64,000 nucleotides of DNA from Hyphomicrobium_A sp963726795 (GTDB lineage: Bacteria; Pseudomonadota; Alphaproteobacteria; Rhizobiales; Hyphomicrobiaceae): positions 620,001-684,000 of the forward strand of contig CAVSDD010000004.1 in assembly GCA_963726795.1 (NCBI GenBank), read 5' to 3'. The position numbers and the translations under genes are program-made. The notes under the pieces were generated by a model. That model saw only the letters and a program-made list of their open reading frames with translations, was not told the DNA's origin and did no database searches. Below, piece after piece: positions 54,231 to 63,211 of this stretch (within the stretch, counting starts at the first letter, position 1; every line of letters starts with the position of its first letter).

Positions 54231-54971
54231 CTATTCCGATTCACCGCCGTAGCACGCCAAGCCGACGCACTCGTGGTTGAAGTCTCGGGACTTGATCGCA
54301 TCATTGAGGTTGCGGAAGCGCGGCAGGATATCGTGGTCGCCGCGGACGAGTTGCGCGAAGTAGGTCTCGAGGAATGCGACCGACGCCGTCAGGTCCAGCA
54401 TGGGACCGGGCCACGGCGCGGGAGACGCCACCGTGCCGTCGGGGAACACGACGATGTATTCGCCGGGCGTTGTGATCTGCCGGCAGTAGCGGCGCACGCA
54501 GACCTCGATGCGGCCCTCGATCAGCACGAAGAACTCGTAGCCCATGTCGCTGACGTAGGTTTCGGCGACGGAGCCGCGCACGCCCATCGTGGCCAGCGGC
54601 GTTTTCACCGAATAGTTCTCGGGCGTCTGCGAGCCGGAAACAAAGCGCAGCGCACCCTTGGTCAGGCGCAGAGCGGATTTACCGGTGCCGCGGCTCGGAT
54701 CGTACACGAACTTGTCGATGGTCACGCGCGAGGTGGGCCCGAGCGTCACGCTCGACTTGTCGCGGAACAGCAGTTGCGCCGAGGAATCGGCGCCCGCCGT
54801 TACGGTCTCGTTCTGATGCACTGGCGAGCCGGTGCTCATCGGGCCGGCGACGGTGCCTTTGACGTCGTTCCTGACTGCGGCGGCGCTGCCGACTTGCGCC
54901 TGCGCCAGCACGGCAGATGACAGCGCGGGAAGCCCTGCGGCGGCCAGCGCGATGATCAGGAGGAGGCGCAT
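54231..54971 (-). CDS. Periplasmic FecR-domain protein
   Basis: A 246-residue protein with a signal peptide (MRLLLIIALAAAGLPALSSA, cleaved near VLAQA). The FecR domain reads VGSAAAVRNDVKGTVAG, QNETVTAGADSSAQLLFRDK, SVTLGPTSRVTIDKFVYDP, LTKGALRFVSG, LATMGVRGSVAETYV. A Cys pair (VCVRRYC) and the segment FPDGTVASPAPWPG follow. Its ATG overlaps the TGA of the upstream beta-barrel gene by one base (TGATG), with an excellent GGGGAGG ribosome site, so the two are an operon. It is likely a periplasmic sensor or regulator; no anti-sigma membrane part is present. Confidence 0.85.
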   Translation of the reverse strand: MRLLLIIALAAAGLPALSSAVLAQAQVGSAAAVRNDVKGTVAGPMSTGSPVHQNETVTAGADSSAQLLFRDKSSVTLGPTSRVTIDKFVYDPSRGTGKSALRLTKGALRFVSGSQTPENYSVKTPLATMGVRGSVAETYVSDMGYEFFVLIEGRIEVCVRRYCRQITTPGEYIVVFPDGTVASPAPWPGPMLDLTASVAFLETYFAQLVRGDHDILPRFRNLNDAIKSRDFNHECVGLACYGGESE

Positions 54972-56329
54972 CAGTACCTCCCCACGACGTGCGCGCCGGC
55001 GACATGATCCTGGAAGTCAGCCGGTCGCTTGATGGTGTCGCCGGTGTTATTGTCGATCATCGTCGTCGACGCATTCGAGATGTTGTACTCGAAGCGGTAG
55101 TCGAAGCGCAGATCGACGTTCGGGCCGAACATGTTGGGGAAGATGAGGTGGGCGGTCGGCTCGATGTAGGTGTCGCGGCGCTTGTCAGCGTCGATGCTGA
55201 CCAGCTCTCCGCAGAAGGCGCCGCAAATGCCGACCCGCTCGATGGTCGAGGAGGATTCGTCATACCAGCGATGGTAGACCTCGACGCCGGTGCCGAGGAA
55301 CGCTTTGCCCTTGTACAGCGGGAAATAATACGCAAGCGCCGCGCCGAGCTGGGTGTAATCGCCCGGAAACAGCGGTCGCTGCAGAATGGTATCGCCGAAG
55401 CCGTAGAACTCGGTCGGGTCGCCGTCGTTTCGGCTCACCTGCAGATGCGGCATGAAATAGAAGAGATCGGCCTTGGTGAACCGCGGGCTGACGACGAACC
55501 TGCCCTCCAAGTCGAAGATTTGCGCGCTGTCGGCCTTGGGATCGACGATGTCGCCGTCGATCCAGTTGGTGTTCACGGCCAAGTTGGCGTCGCGCCACGT
55601 GTAGCGGGCCGTCAGCGTTTGCGTCAGGCCCTTATAGAGGCCGCCGACCGTGGCACTGACGGAAGCCTCATCGTAGAGCTTCTTTTCGTCCAGCCAGACG
55701 ATGGCGGCTCCGCCCGCCACGTGCAGCCACACATCCGGCAAGACCTGAAACACCGGTCCGCTTTCGACCGCGAGCGTCTGCGAGTTTAGCGCGCTGATGT
55801 CGGCCTGGATCTGCCCCTGGGCGAGGACATAGCTGCGCCAGCGCTGCGAGCCGAACGAGCGCTCGTCCACGATTTCGACCTTGCCGTCGAACGTCGCATC
55901 GTCCTGGTGCCGCAGGGAGATAGGCAATCCCGGCGCCGTGACGTCGAAGAAATCGAGTGACGACCCGGAGTGCGCGAACTGTCGCGGGTTTGACGCATAG
56001 TTTGCGCCGGCCTCGACGGTCACGCGAGTGACGGCCGGCATCAGCTTGTGGCGAATGCGGTCGAACTCGGCCTGCGCCTCGGTGTCGCCGGGACTGCTCA
56101 GAACGACGCGCTCCAGCGCTGCAAACGCGTGCCGCAAGTCGCCGCGTGCCTCGGCTTCGCGCGCGAGCTGCTTGTTGGCAGCGGAATCGCCCGGATGCGC
56201 AAGGACGCGAGAGAAAAGCGCTTCATAGCCGTAGGGGTCGTAGGCGCGTGCGAGTGAAGGAATGGGATTGGAAACGGCCGCTCCAGCCAGAGCAACCAGC
56301 GCAAAAACGCGCGCTACACTCGAACGCAT
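54971..56329 (-). CDS. Outer-membrane beta-barrel protein with N-terminal TPR region (Slam/DUF560-like)
   Basis: I start at MRSSVARVFALVALAG (56329), where GGAG lies 6 bases upstream; the TTG at 56347 is less likely. After a signal peptide, residues about 40-100 form TPR-like helices (VLAHPGDSAANKQLAREAEA, HAFAALERVVLSSPGDTEAQ). The rest is beta-rich with aromatic strand ends (VTVEAGANYASNPRQ, RYTWRDANLAVNTNWIDG, LRFDYRFEYNISNAS) to a C-terminal strand ending VVGRY. This layout resembles surface lipoprotein assembly modulators (DUF560). It overlaps the FecR gene by one base and is divergent from the CHASE2 cyclase. Confidence 0.75.
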   Translation of the reverse strand: MRSSVARVFALVALAGAAVSNPIPSLARAYDPYGYEALFSRVLAHPGDSAANKQLAREAEARGDLRHAFAALERVVLSSPGDTEAQAEFDRIRHKLMPAVTRVTVEAGANYASNPRQFAHSGSSLDFFDVTAPGLPISLRHQDDATFDGKVEIVDERSFGSQRWRSYVLAQGQIQADISALNSQTLAVESGPVFQVLPDVWLHVAGGAAIVWLDEKKLYDEASVSATVGGLYKGLTQTLTARYTWRDANLAVNTNWIDGDIVDPKADSAQIFDLEGRFVVSPRFTKADLFYFMPHLQVSRNDGDPTEFYGFGDTILQRPLFPGDYTQLGAALAYYFPLYKGKAFLGTGVEVYHRWYDESSSTIERVGICGAFCGELVSIDADKRRDTYIEPTAHLIFPNMFGPNVDLRFDYRFEYNISNASTTMIDNNTGDTIKRPADFQDHVAGAHVVGRY

Positions 56330-56693
56330 CTTAACTCCGTTACGCAAACACTCGTGCCGTTGAAACTCTCTCGCAGGGCGCCACAGGGCGGTTTGCGAAA
56401 CTCACGGCGATAGTAGGCGGCGCGCCTCTATTCTTGTGTCACTCCCGCGCCATACGCGCCGCGAATTCGCCGCATTTACCATCGCGAGGCGCGAGTGGCG
56501 TTTTTTTGTGCAGAAAATATTTGAAGGAGTTGAGTGGGTTCGAAGCGCCGGGAAAATTCGGGCGCCTAGCAACCTCATCCCACGAGCGCTGTGGCGAATA
56601 GCTCCGGCTTGGTGCAACGGTAGGGACCGGCTCTGGGCGAGACCTCGCAAGGAGCTGCCACTGCATTGTCGTGCCAGGGGGGCGCGCTCGTAG
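56330..56693. other. Divergent intergenic region between the barrel operon and the CHASE2 cyclase
   Basis: About 364 bases that should hold both promoters. I saw no clear sigma-70 or EcfG match and no convincing inverted repeat. Open frames here lack any family resemblance. Confidence 0.4.
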
Positions 56694-59019
56694 ATGTCGC
56701 TGCGGCTGATGTATGCCGGGATGGTGGTCGCGCTGCTGGCGGTGGCCGTCGCGATCCGGGTCGCTGACCCGACGCCGATTGCCCGGCTGCAGCTCATCGT
56801 TTTTGACGCTTACCAGCAGCTTTGGCCCCGCACGTACGATCCCGACCTGCCGGTCCGGGTCGTCGAGATCGACGAGGCTTCCCTCAAAACTTTCGGGCAA
56901 TGGCCTTGGCCGCGCTCGGTGATGGCGGGCGTGACGAAGCGCCTGGCCGAAAACGGCGCAGCGGTTGTGGCGTTCGACTTCGTCATGGCCGAGCCAGACC
57001 GCCTGCTGTCGAGCGAGCTGCTGAAATGGCTGCCTGCCGGCCCCGACACGGCGGCGCTCGGTGCACAGATCGAGAAGCTCCCCTCTGGCGATGTCGCTTT
57101 CGCGGACGCCATGGCGTCGACGCGAGCCGTGATCGGCTTCATCGGCGCGAGCGACGGCGGCACTAAGCCTCTGCTGCACAGCGGCTTCGTCTATGCGGGC
57201 GACAACCCGGCGCTGTTCGTGCCGGCGTTCAGTGGAGCGGTGGCGAGCCTCCCGCTGCTGCAGGAACGCAGTGCCGGATCGGGCGCCCTCAATTGGGTTC
57301 CCGAATACGATCAGGTGGTGCGCCGCCTGCCGCTCTTCGTTCGGATAGGGGAGCAGCTGTACCCATCGCTTGCGGCCGAAACGCTTCGGGTTGCCCAAGG
57401 CGCGCCCTCGTTCGTGATCAAGGCCTCGGGCTCAAGCGGCGAGGAGGCGCTTGGCGCGCGCACCGGTATCACCGCGGTCAGGATCGGCGACTTGGAGATC
57501 CCGACCGATGCCAACGGGCAGCTCTGGTTGCGCCTGACGAAATCCGATCCTCGTCGCATCATTGCGCTGTCGCGATTGCTCGACGGCCAAGTCAAGCGTG
57601 ACGAGATCGAGGGGCGCATCGTCTTGGTGGGCATGGGCGCGGCGGGACTGTCCGATATCAAGACGACGCCGCTCGATGCCTCGATCGCCGGCGTTGAGCT
57701 GCATGCGCAGGCCATCGAGCAGATGCTGGTCGGCAGCCCCATGCGGCGCGTCGACTTCGCCGAGGGGGCCGAGCTGGCCTTCCTGGTGATCGCGGGTCTG
57801 ACGCTCGCGATCGTCGTGTACTATTTCGGTGCGCTGTGGAGCGGCCTCATCGGAGCGACGATGCTGGCTGGCGCTGTCTCGGCCTCCTTGGCGGCATATA
57901 AAGGCTGGGGGCTGCTGTTCGATCCGGCTTACGCGATCATCGTGCTCGGGTGCCTTTATCTTTGCACTACTGTCTACCGCTACCTGCAGACCGAAATGGA
58001 GCGCACGCGCGTGCGCGATACCTTCGGCCGCTATCTGACGGACGACGTTGTTACCGCGCTGCTTGGCTCCCCGGCTGGGCTTCAGATCGGCGGCGAGAAA
58101 GAGCAAAGTCACGATGATGATGACGGATCTGCGGGGCTTCACGTCGCTGTCGGAGCGCGTGGAGCCCGAGCGCGTCGTCACCATGCTCAACGGCTATCTG
58201 GAAGCGATGACGCACGTCATTGAGCAGTATCGCGGCACCATCGATGAGTTCATCGGCGACGCGATCTTCGTGCTGTTCGGCGCCCCGATTAGGCAGGATG
58301 ACGACGCAGAGCGCGCTGTGGCTTGCGCTCTGGCGATGCAACTTGCGATGTCAGGGGTCAATGAGCAGAACCGCAGCAACGGTTTGCCCGAGTTGGAAAT
58401 GGGCATCGGACTTCACACGGGCGATGTTGTCGTCGGCAATATCGGCTCAGCCAAGCGGATGAAGTACGGAGTTGTCGGCAGCCACGTCAACCTGACCTCG
58501 CGCATTCAATCGATGACGACGGGCGGCCAGATCCTGATCTCCGAGGCCACACGCACTGAGGCTGAACGCATTCTGACCACGGGCAAGGAGCTCGAATTCA
58601 AGGCCAAGGGCATCGAGCATCCGGTCAAGGTCGTCGAGGTCTTGGGCATCGGCGGCGCCTATGACATTCACCTGCCGGAGAAGACGGAAACGCTGATAGC
58701 ACTCGGGAAGCCGGTCCCGATCAAATATGCTGTGGTGGAAGGGTCGCAGCTCCCATCGCACTCGCTTGAAGGCGAGCTGACGAAGCTATCGCCCAGGGAT
58801 GCCGAGATACGCCTCAAGGCGCCGGTTGCCGTTTACAGCAATCTTCAGCTGCAGGTCGTCGGCGACGACGGCGCCGACATTCCCGGCGCGCTCTACGGAA
58901 AAGTCATCGAGATCGTGGTGGGGAGCGATGCCGACGTGCGCGTCCGCTTCACATCGACATCGCCCGCTACCGCGTTTCTGCAGGATCGATTGGCGAAAGC
59001 GCAATCCGCGCCGCCATGA
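56694..59019 (+). CDS. CHASE2-domain class III nucleotidyl cyclase, frameshifted
   Basis: The N-terminal helix is followed by an extracytoplasmic CHASE2 domain (FDAYQQLWPRTYDPDLPVRV, EIDEASLKTFGQWPWPRS, VGMGAAGLSDIKTTPLDASI) and three TM helices. The cyclase domain starts with LTDDVVTALLG. The frame breaks at AAA 58098-58100; one base less gives GGEKSKVTMMMTDLRGFTSL. Metal Asp residues (TDLRGF, IGDAIF) and the catalytic Asn/Arg (VNLTSR) are kept, but the purine-pocket Lys is Glu (DEFIGD, codon 58246-58248) and the Asp is Gly (KYGVVG), so cAMP specificity is not assured. A PilZ-like C-terminal segment (LEGELTKLSPRDAEIRLKAP) ends the protein. Restored length is about 775 residues. Confidence 0.88.
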
Positions 59020-59076
59020 CGGAAGCGGCAGGAGCTGCTATATCGTGCTGACTCTATACCGCGACGGACGAGAACC

Positions 59077-59562
59077 ATGAGCTCCTTGCTCGGCTACTGC
59101 AACGGCCTGCCCGAGGTGCGGCTTGAAAGCGGCACCCGCCTCCTCAACGAAGGGGAGAAATCGAACAAGCTCTTCATCCTCATCGACGGCGAGCTGCAGA
59201 TCTTGCGCGGGGACATCGAGATCGGCACCATTTCCGACCCAGGGTCGGTCTTTGGCGAGCTGTCGATATTGCTCGATGCCCCTCACACCGCATCCGTCCA
59301 GGCGCTCTCTGCGAGCCGCGTCTACGTCGTCGACGACGTCGACACGTTTCTCGCCTCGACGCCCGAGGTGATGCGCCACATCGGCAAGCTGCTCGCGTTG
59401 CGGCTCAACTCGGTGACCGGGTACCTCGCCGACCTGAAGCGGCAGTTCGCCGACAAGACCGATCATCTCGGCATGGTGGATGAGGTTCTGGAAAGCCTGC
59501 TGCATCAGCAGGACAGCATCTTCACGCCGGGCTCAGACCGAGAAGTTGATCCGAGACTTTGA
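59077..59562 (+). CDS. Single cyclic-nucleotide-binding-domain protein
   Basis: A 161-residue CNB-fold protein: LLNEGEKSNKLFILIDGELQ, the GSVFGELSILLDAP loop, then HTASVQALSASRVYVVDD. In canonical sites an Arg sits right after the Pro to bind the cyclic phosphate; here it is His70, so binding may be weaker or for another ligand. No HTH follows, so it is not a Crp regulator; the C-terminal helix region (LKRQFADKTDHLGMVDEVLE) may bind a partner. It lies 57 bases after the CHASE2 cyclase on the same strand and is probably cotranscribed. Its last 41 bases overlap the convergent phosphoesterase. Confidence 0.8.
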   Translation: MSSLLGYCNGLPEVRLESGTRLLNEGEKSNKLFILIDGELQILRGDIEIGTISDPGSVFGELSILLDAPHTASVQALSASRVYVVDDVDTFLASTPEVMRHIGKLLALRLNSVTGYLADLKRQFADKTDHLGMVDEVLESLLHQQDSIFTPGSDREVDPRL

Positions 59563-60334
59563 GCCAGGGCGGCAGCTCGTCGAGCTTGGCGACCGGTCGC
59601 GACAGCGCCTCGTCGAGCTTTGCAACTTCCCAGCGGCTGGTCGAAAGCCACATCACCGTGCGGTCGTCGCTGTCGAGAATGACGTAGGCCGGCGTCGGAC
59701 CGATCTGATACCCCGCGTTGAAAACCCACGTAGACCCGATGCGATCGACCCACGATCCGCCTTGGCAGAACGGCGACTGATGCACGTGGCCGCTGAACAC
59801 GAATGCGGGCCGGTACAAGTTGATCCACTCCATCAGCTCGACGTCGCCGTAGGAGCGCTGGCCACCCCAGCTCGTCGGCGAGCCGGCCGGCGGCGCGTGA
59901 TAAACCCAGGCCCACGACGTGGCGCTGCGAGCCTTGACCGCGTCGCGCGCCAGCTGCTCGCCGACGGCCGCTTTTGTCATCGGCCCATCCCACCACGGGC
60001 AGATCGTGAACAGAGTGTCGCCGGCGGTAAACGTATCGCAGTCGGTCGCGATGCCCATGGCGCGGATCTTGGCAAACCACTGCGCCGTCTTCTCGCCATC
60101 CGCGTTGCGCGAATCGAGGTCGTGGTTGCCCGAGCAGGTGACGAGCCGCGTCATCGTGCGCAGGCGATCGAGATACTTGAGGACGACGACCATCTGCGTG
60201 CGCCCGTCGACGTGCGAGGAGATGTCGAGCAGGTCGCCGGCGATGATGACCACGTCGAACTGAGGCGCCACGTGCATCAGCCAGTCGTACTGCTTCAGCG
60301 CGTAATGCAGATCGGCAGTGACCAGACATTTCAT
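59522..60334 (-). CDS. Calcineurin-like metallophosphoesterase, cytoplasmic
   Basis: All metallophosphoesterase motifs are present: TADLHYA (DxH), IAGDLLD (GD), SGNHDLD (GNHD), VYHAPP and FSGHVHQ (GHxH). The 270-residue protein has no signal peptide. Class III phosphodiesterases such as CpdA share these motifs, so it could hydrolyse a cyclic nucleotide, but other substrates are equally possible. The ATG at 60334 has a GAGGCGG-type site. It lies 33 bases after the end of the third FecR gene on the same strand, and is convergent with the CNB gene. Confidence 0.85.
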   Translation of the reverse strand: MKCLVTADLHYALKQYDWLMHVAPQFDVVIIAGDLLDISSHVDGRTQMVVVLKYLDRLRTMTRLVTCSGNHDLDSRNADGEKTAQWFAKIRAMGIATDCDTFTAGDTLFTICPWWDGPMTKAAVGEQLARDAVKARSATSWAWVYHAPPAGSPTSWGGQRSYGDVELMEWINLYRPAFVFSGHVHQSPFCQGGSWVDRIGSTWVFNAGYQIGPTPAYVILDSDDRTVMWLSTSRWEVAKLDEALSRPVAKLDELPPWLKVSDQLLGLSPA

Positions 60335-60367
60335 CGCCGCCTCACGTTCTCATTTTTATGGTGCGGC

Positions 60368-61133
60368 TCAGAATGGAAGACGGGGACGTATTTTGCGCAG
60401 CGGCGTGAGCGGGGCCTTGAGCGCGCGGCCGGGACCATTGTTCAGCAGCGCCGCAGGACCGAGACGCCGCACCGGATCGATCAGCAGCTTCTTGCCGACG
60501 AACGGGAATGCGGTGGCGACGCCGATGCCCTTGAGAATGGAGCCGTCCCATTTCAGCGGCGAGGACATCACGCGGTCGAGGCCGACATGCACGAAATGCC
60601 CAACCTTGTCGTGGCGCTGGCACGTCGTTGGCGTCGGACACACGTCGACGCCGCCCTCGTGCAGCAGAACGACGGTCTCCCCGTCGTCGGCGACGTAACA
60701 CGTCGAATACCGTGCCGCGCACGCCCATGGACGCCGTCGGCGTTTTGATTTCATAGGCGGCCTTGGGGCTGCCGCCGGTGATGAAGCGGAACGCGCCCTT
60801 AGCGAGGTTTATCGAGATGGAGCCCGGCGCGGCGTTTGCATCGTAGAGGAACTTGTCGAGCACGATGCGTGCCGAGGGTCCGACCGCAAGCTTCGTCTTG
60901 TCGAGGAACTCGATCTCCGCGCTCGCCGAATTGCTGGTCGCGAGCGTCTCGTTCTGGAAGACCTTGGCGCCTTTCTCGAGCTTGCGCGTTTCCTCGCCGT
61001 TTGCCGCAGTCACGTCGTTCTTGACGGCGACGGCGCCGCCGATCTCTGGCGTTGCGGCGGTTGCGAGCCCGGGGCGCAGCACGAGCGTTATCGCAAGCAA
61101 CGAGGCGAGCAGTGTGGGTGCCGCGCCGGCCAT
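60368..61133 (-). CDS. Periplasmic FecR-domain protein, frameshifted
   Basis: The start MAGAAPTLLASLLAITL has a GGGAGGAAAT ribosome site and a signal peptide. The FecR domain is AAYEIKTPTASMGVRGTVFDV preceded by GGAVAVKNDVTAANGEETRK, VFQNETLATSNSASAEIEFL and KTKLAVGPSARIVLDKFLYD. The frame breaks at the TT (AA on the plus strand, 60697-60698): one base less reads DVYVADDGETVVLLHEGGV, with a Cys pair in VCPTPTTC and DRVMSSPLKWDG, ending at 60368. The restored protein is about 254 residues. It is the third FecR protein of the region and precedes the metallophosphoesterase by 33 bases. Confidence 0.85.
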
Positions 61134-61285
61134 ATTTCCTCCCCGGTAACATCAGGCGTTTGCGCCTGCCGTTTATCGATTGCTTATTCAAGCGATCGTC
61201 AGCTCTCCGCCCACCTTACGACGAGAAGCCTGTCACCACGCAATTTACTTGTGTCCCCGGTTCGAAATCGACGTCGCCTCGTTGC

Positions 61286-61813
61286 TCAGTTGATGCGCTC
61301 ATAATTCCATTTGCCGTGCTTGTAGCGGATGATCACGTCGCAGGAGCGCCCCGAGGTAAATTCTGCTCCGGGCGGCGGATGACATTCTTTGCTGCCCGCA
61401 TAGATCGACGCGACGATCGCCGCAAACCAGTCGTTCTCATCCACGCTGATGAATTTCTGGTAGAGGTGATCGTTGAAAACCTTTTGCCAGCGCCTCGGTC
61501 CCACCTGCTGCCAAATCGTCAAGTCGCAGCCGCGATTGGTGCAGTTTTCGCCTGCTGCTCGCCGGCCACCACAAAGTTCCTCGTCGTCGACGAGAATGTC
61601 GTTCGCGGCGTCACCGTTGAGGTGGATTATCCGGACGCCATCCATGTCGCTATAGAGCTTGTTATCAGGATCGCCCTCCTTGCACCGGTCGCGGATATCC
61701 TCGATGTGGGCGCGCACGTCTGATGGCAAATCCGGGTAGCTCAATGTTTCCGCTGCAAAGCTTGGGCAAATCCCAGAGAGAAGAGCGGCGGCAATCATTG
61801 TGGTTCGGCGCAT
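61286..61813 (-). CDS. Secreted protein of unknown function
   Basis: A 175-residue protein with a signal peptide (MRRTTMIAAALLSGICPSFA, then AETLSY) and a small Cys-containing mature domain (VDDEELCGGRRAAGENCTN, RGCDLTIWQQVG, YAGSKECHPPPGAEFTSG). The Cys pattern suggests disulfides. It has the look of a conserved periplasmic protein seen in Bradyrhizobium-like genomes, but I cannot name a family. It is on the same strand as the next gene and 47 bases apart from it. Confidence 0.65.
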   Translation of the reverse strand: MRRTTMIAAALLSGICPSFAAETLSYPDLPSDVRAHIEDIRDRCKEGDPDNKLYSDMDGVRIIHLNGDAANDILVDDEELCGGRRAAGENCTNRGCDLTIWQQVGPRRWQKVFNDHLYQKFISVDENDWFAAIVASIYAGSKECHPPPGAEFTSGRSCDVIIRYKHGKWNYERIN

Positions 61814-61860
61814 AAGATCCCTTCAGGCAATCTCGATAAGTTTGAACATGTCGGTTGCAC

Positions 61861-62595
61861 TCACTGGCCCGGGGCAAGCGTGAACTCCAACACGTCGCCG
61901 CGGTACCCTGTAACGCGGCAATTGGCGTCCACCTGCGGTGCGCTACCCTGCAACACGACGCGACGGTAGTTGTCTAGAACGGGCCCGCTGACGTGGTAGG
62001 GAAGCTGGCCGCATCCCGCATTGAATATGAAAGCCGTTCCGTCGTAGGTTTCACCCGCGACGGTGCCGTCGAACAGAATGCTGTCCGGCTGCGCGCCGGC
62101 ATGTTGCATTCCTGGGCGCGGCCGAGAGTAAAAGAAGCGGCGACGAGTTCCGTCGGCGCGGAGATACAACACTGAGCCGTTGTGATCCCAATAGGTCCGC
62201 TCCGGCCGATCGAACGTCTCGCCGCACTTTGACGCGTAATACGTGACGTTGCCGTCGACCTCTGTCTTGAGCCGGCCGCCGACGATGCGCAGGTCGATGC
62301 TCTCGGGCTCCTCACCACCACCCTCGACGCTGCAGGTGCTGCTCATCTGCCAGTGGTCGTCCGTGTTCTTCAAGCCGCCAGTGAAGGTGCAAAAAGTTTC
62401 AAAGATGCGGTAGCCGTCGGCCCGGATCAGGATGTTGTTATTGTTAGTGGAGTAATGCCCGCACGACGCAGGCGCATTGGTCCACTCTCCTTGCAGGGTC
62501 TGCGCCGACGCGAGATCGAATTGGCCCGCGGCTGCAAAAATTACCGATGCAATTGCCAGCCTCCGGGCGCTGCTGGAAATCACTTGCCTGATCAT
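61861..62595 (-). CDS. Secreted protein of unknown function
   Basis: From MIRQVISSSARRLAIASVIF (62595) the 244-residue protein has a signal peptide cleaved near ASA|QTLQ. The mature part is Cys-containing and beta-rich (GEWTNAPASCGHYSTNNNN, FCTFTGGLKNTDDHWQMSS, YYASKCGETFDRPERTYWD). No family is recognised. An upstream start at 62637 adds 14 residues before the signal peptide and is less likely. It probably is cotranscribed with the secreted gene at 61286-61813. Confidence 0.6.
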   Translation of the reverse strand: MIRQVISSSARRLAIASVIFAAAGQFDLASAQTLQGEWTNAPASCGHYSTNNNNILIRADGYRIFETFCTFTGGLKNTDDHWQMSSTCSVEGGGEEPESIDLRIVGGRLKTEVDGNVTYYASKCGETFDRPERTYWDHNGSVLYLRADGTRRRFFYSRPRPGMQHAGAQPDSILFDGTVAGETYDGTAFIFNAGCGQLPYHVSGPVLDNYRRVVLQGSAPQVDANCRVTGYRGDVLEFTLAPGQ

Positions 62596-62818
62596 TTGAC
62601 CGCAGCCCCAGTAAATCGAACGGGACCAGAAAATCACATTTCCGCCGATAATCGCAAGTCATCGAGCCGCAAGAGAGCGCATGCGCCATGCCGCAATGTG
62701 CCGAAATCTACTGCCGTTCCTTCCGACCTCGGTATCGTCAGATGAGCGGCATGTGTTTGCTCGAGGGGGCACTCGGCTCCATAGTCCAGCCGGCAAGCAG
62801 CGAGGGGAAAAGTCTGGG

Positions 62819-63103
62819 ATGATCGACCGGGTGCTGCAATGGGTGAAGTCGCGCGACAGGCGGTGGATTTGGCTGATGCTTCTTGCGGCCGGGCTGAGCC
62901 TGCTTGGATGGCTGCTGTTCTTTACGCGCCACCATCTTCCCCATAGCTGGGACAAGCCGCTCCTGGCTTTGGCCGGCTTCCTCATCGGCATGAAATTGTG
63001 GGCGCTGATACTGACTCTTCTCGCGGCCTTGGCGGTGAGGGCCTACCGCTGGTTCAAGCCGAGCCGCAACACGGAGGGTCGGCGGCAAGCCCCGCCTACT
63101 TGA
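62819..63103 (+). CDS. Small membrane protein of unknown function
   Basis: From MIDRVLQWVKSRDRRWIWLM the 94-residue protein has two or three hydrophobic segments (about 17-35, 47-75) and a basic C-terminal tail (YRWFKPSRNTEGRRQ). No family is recognised. An upstream start at 62681 adds an unrelated leader. A plausible GAGGGGAAA ribosome site lies near 62810. It is 108 bases ahead of the metallophosphoesterase on the same strand. Confidence 0.55.
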   Translation: MIDRVLQWVKSRDRRWIWLMLLAAGLSLLGWLLFFTRHHLPHSWDKPLLALAGFLIGMKLWALILTLLAALAVRAYRWFKPSRNTEGRRQAPPT

Positions 63104-63211
63104 CGGCACTCACATTCGAAAAAAGATCGCAAGCGGGCGGGAATAAAGCAGCAGCGCCCCGAGTCTACCCTTTCGAACCCCATGAATGGGGGTTGCTGAA
63201 AGGGATAGGCA

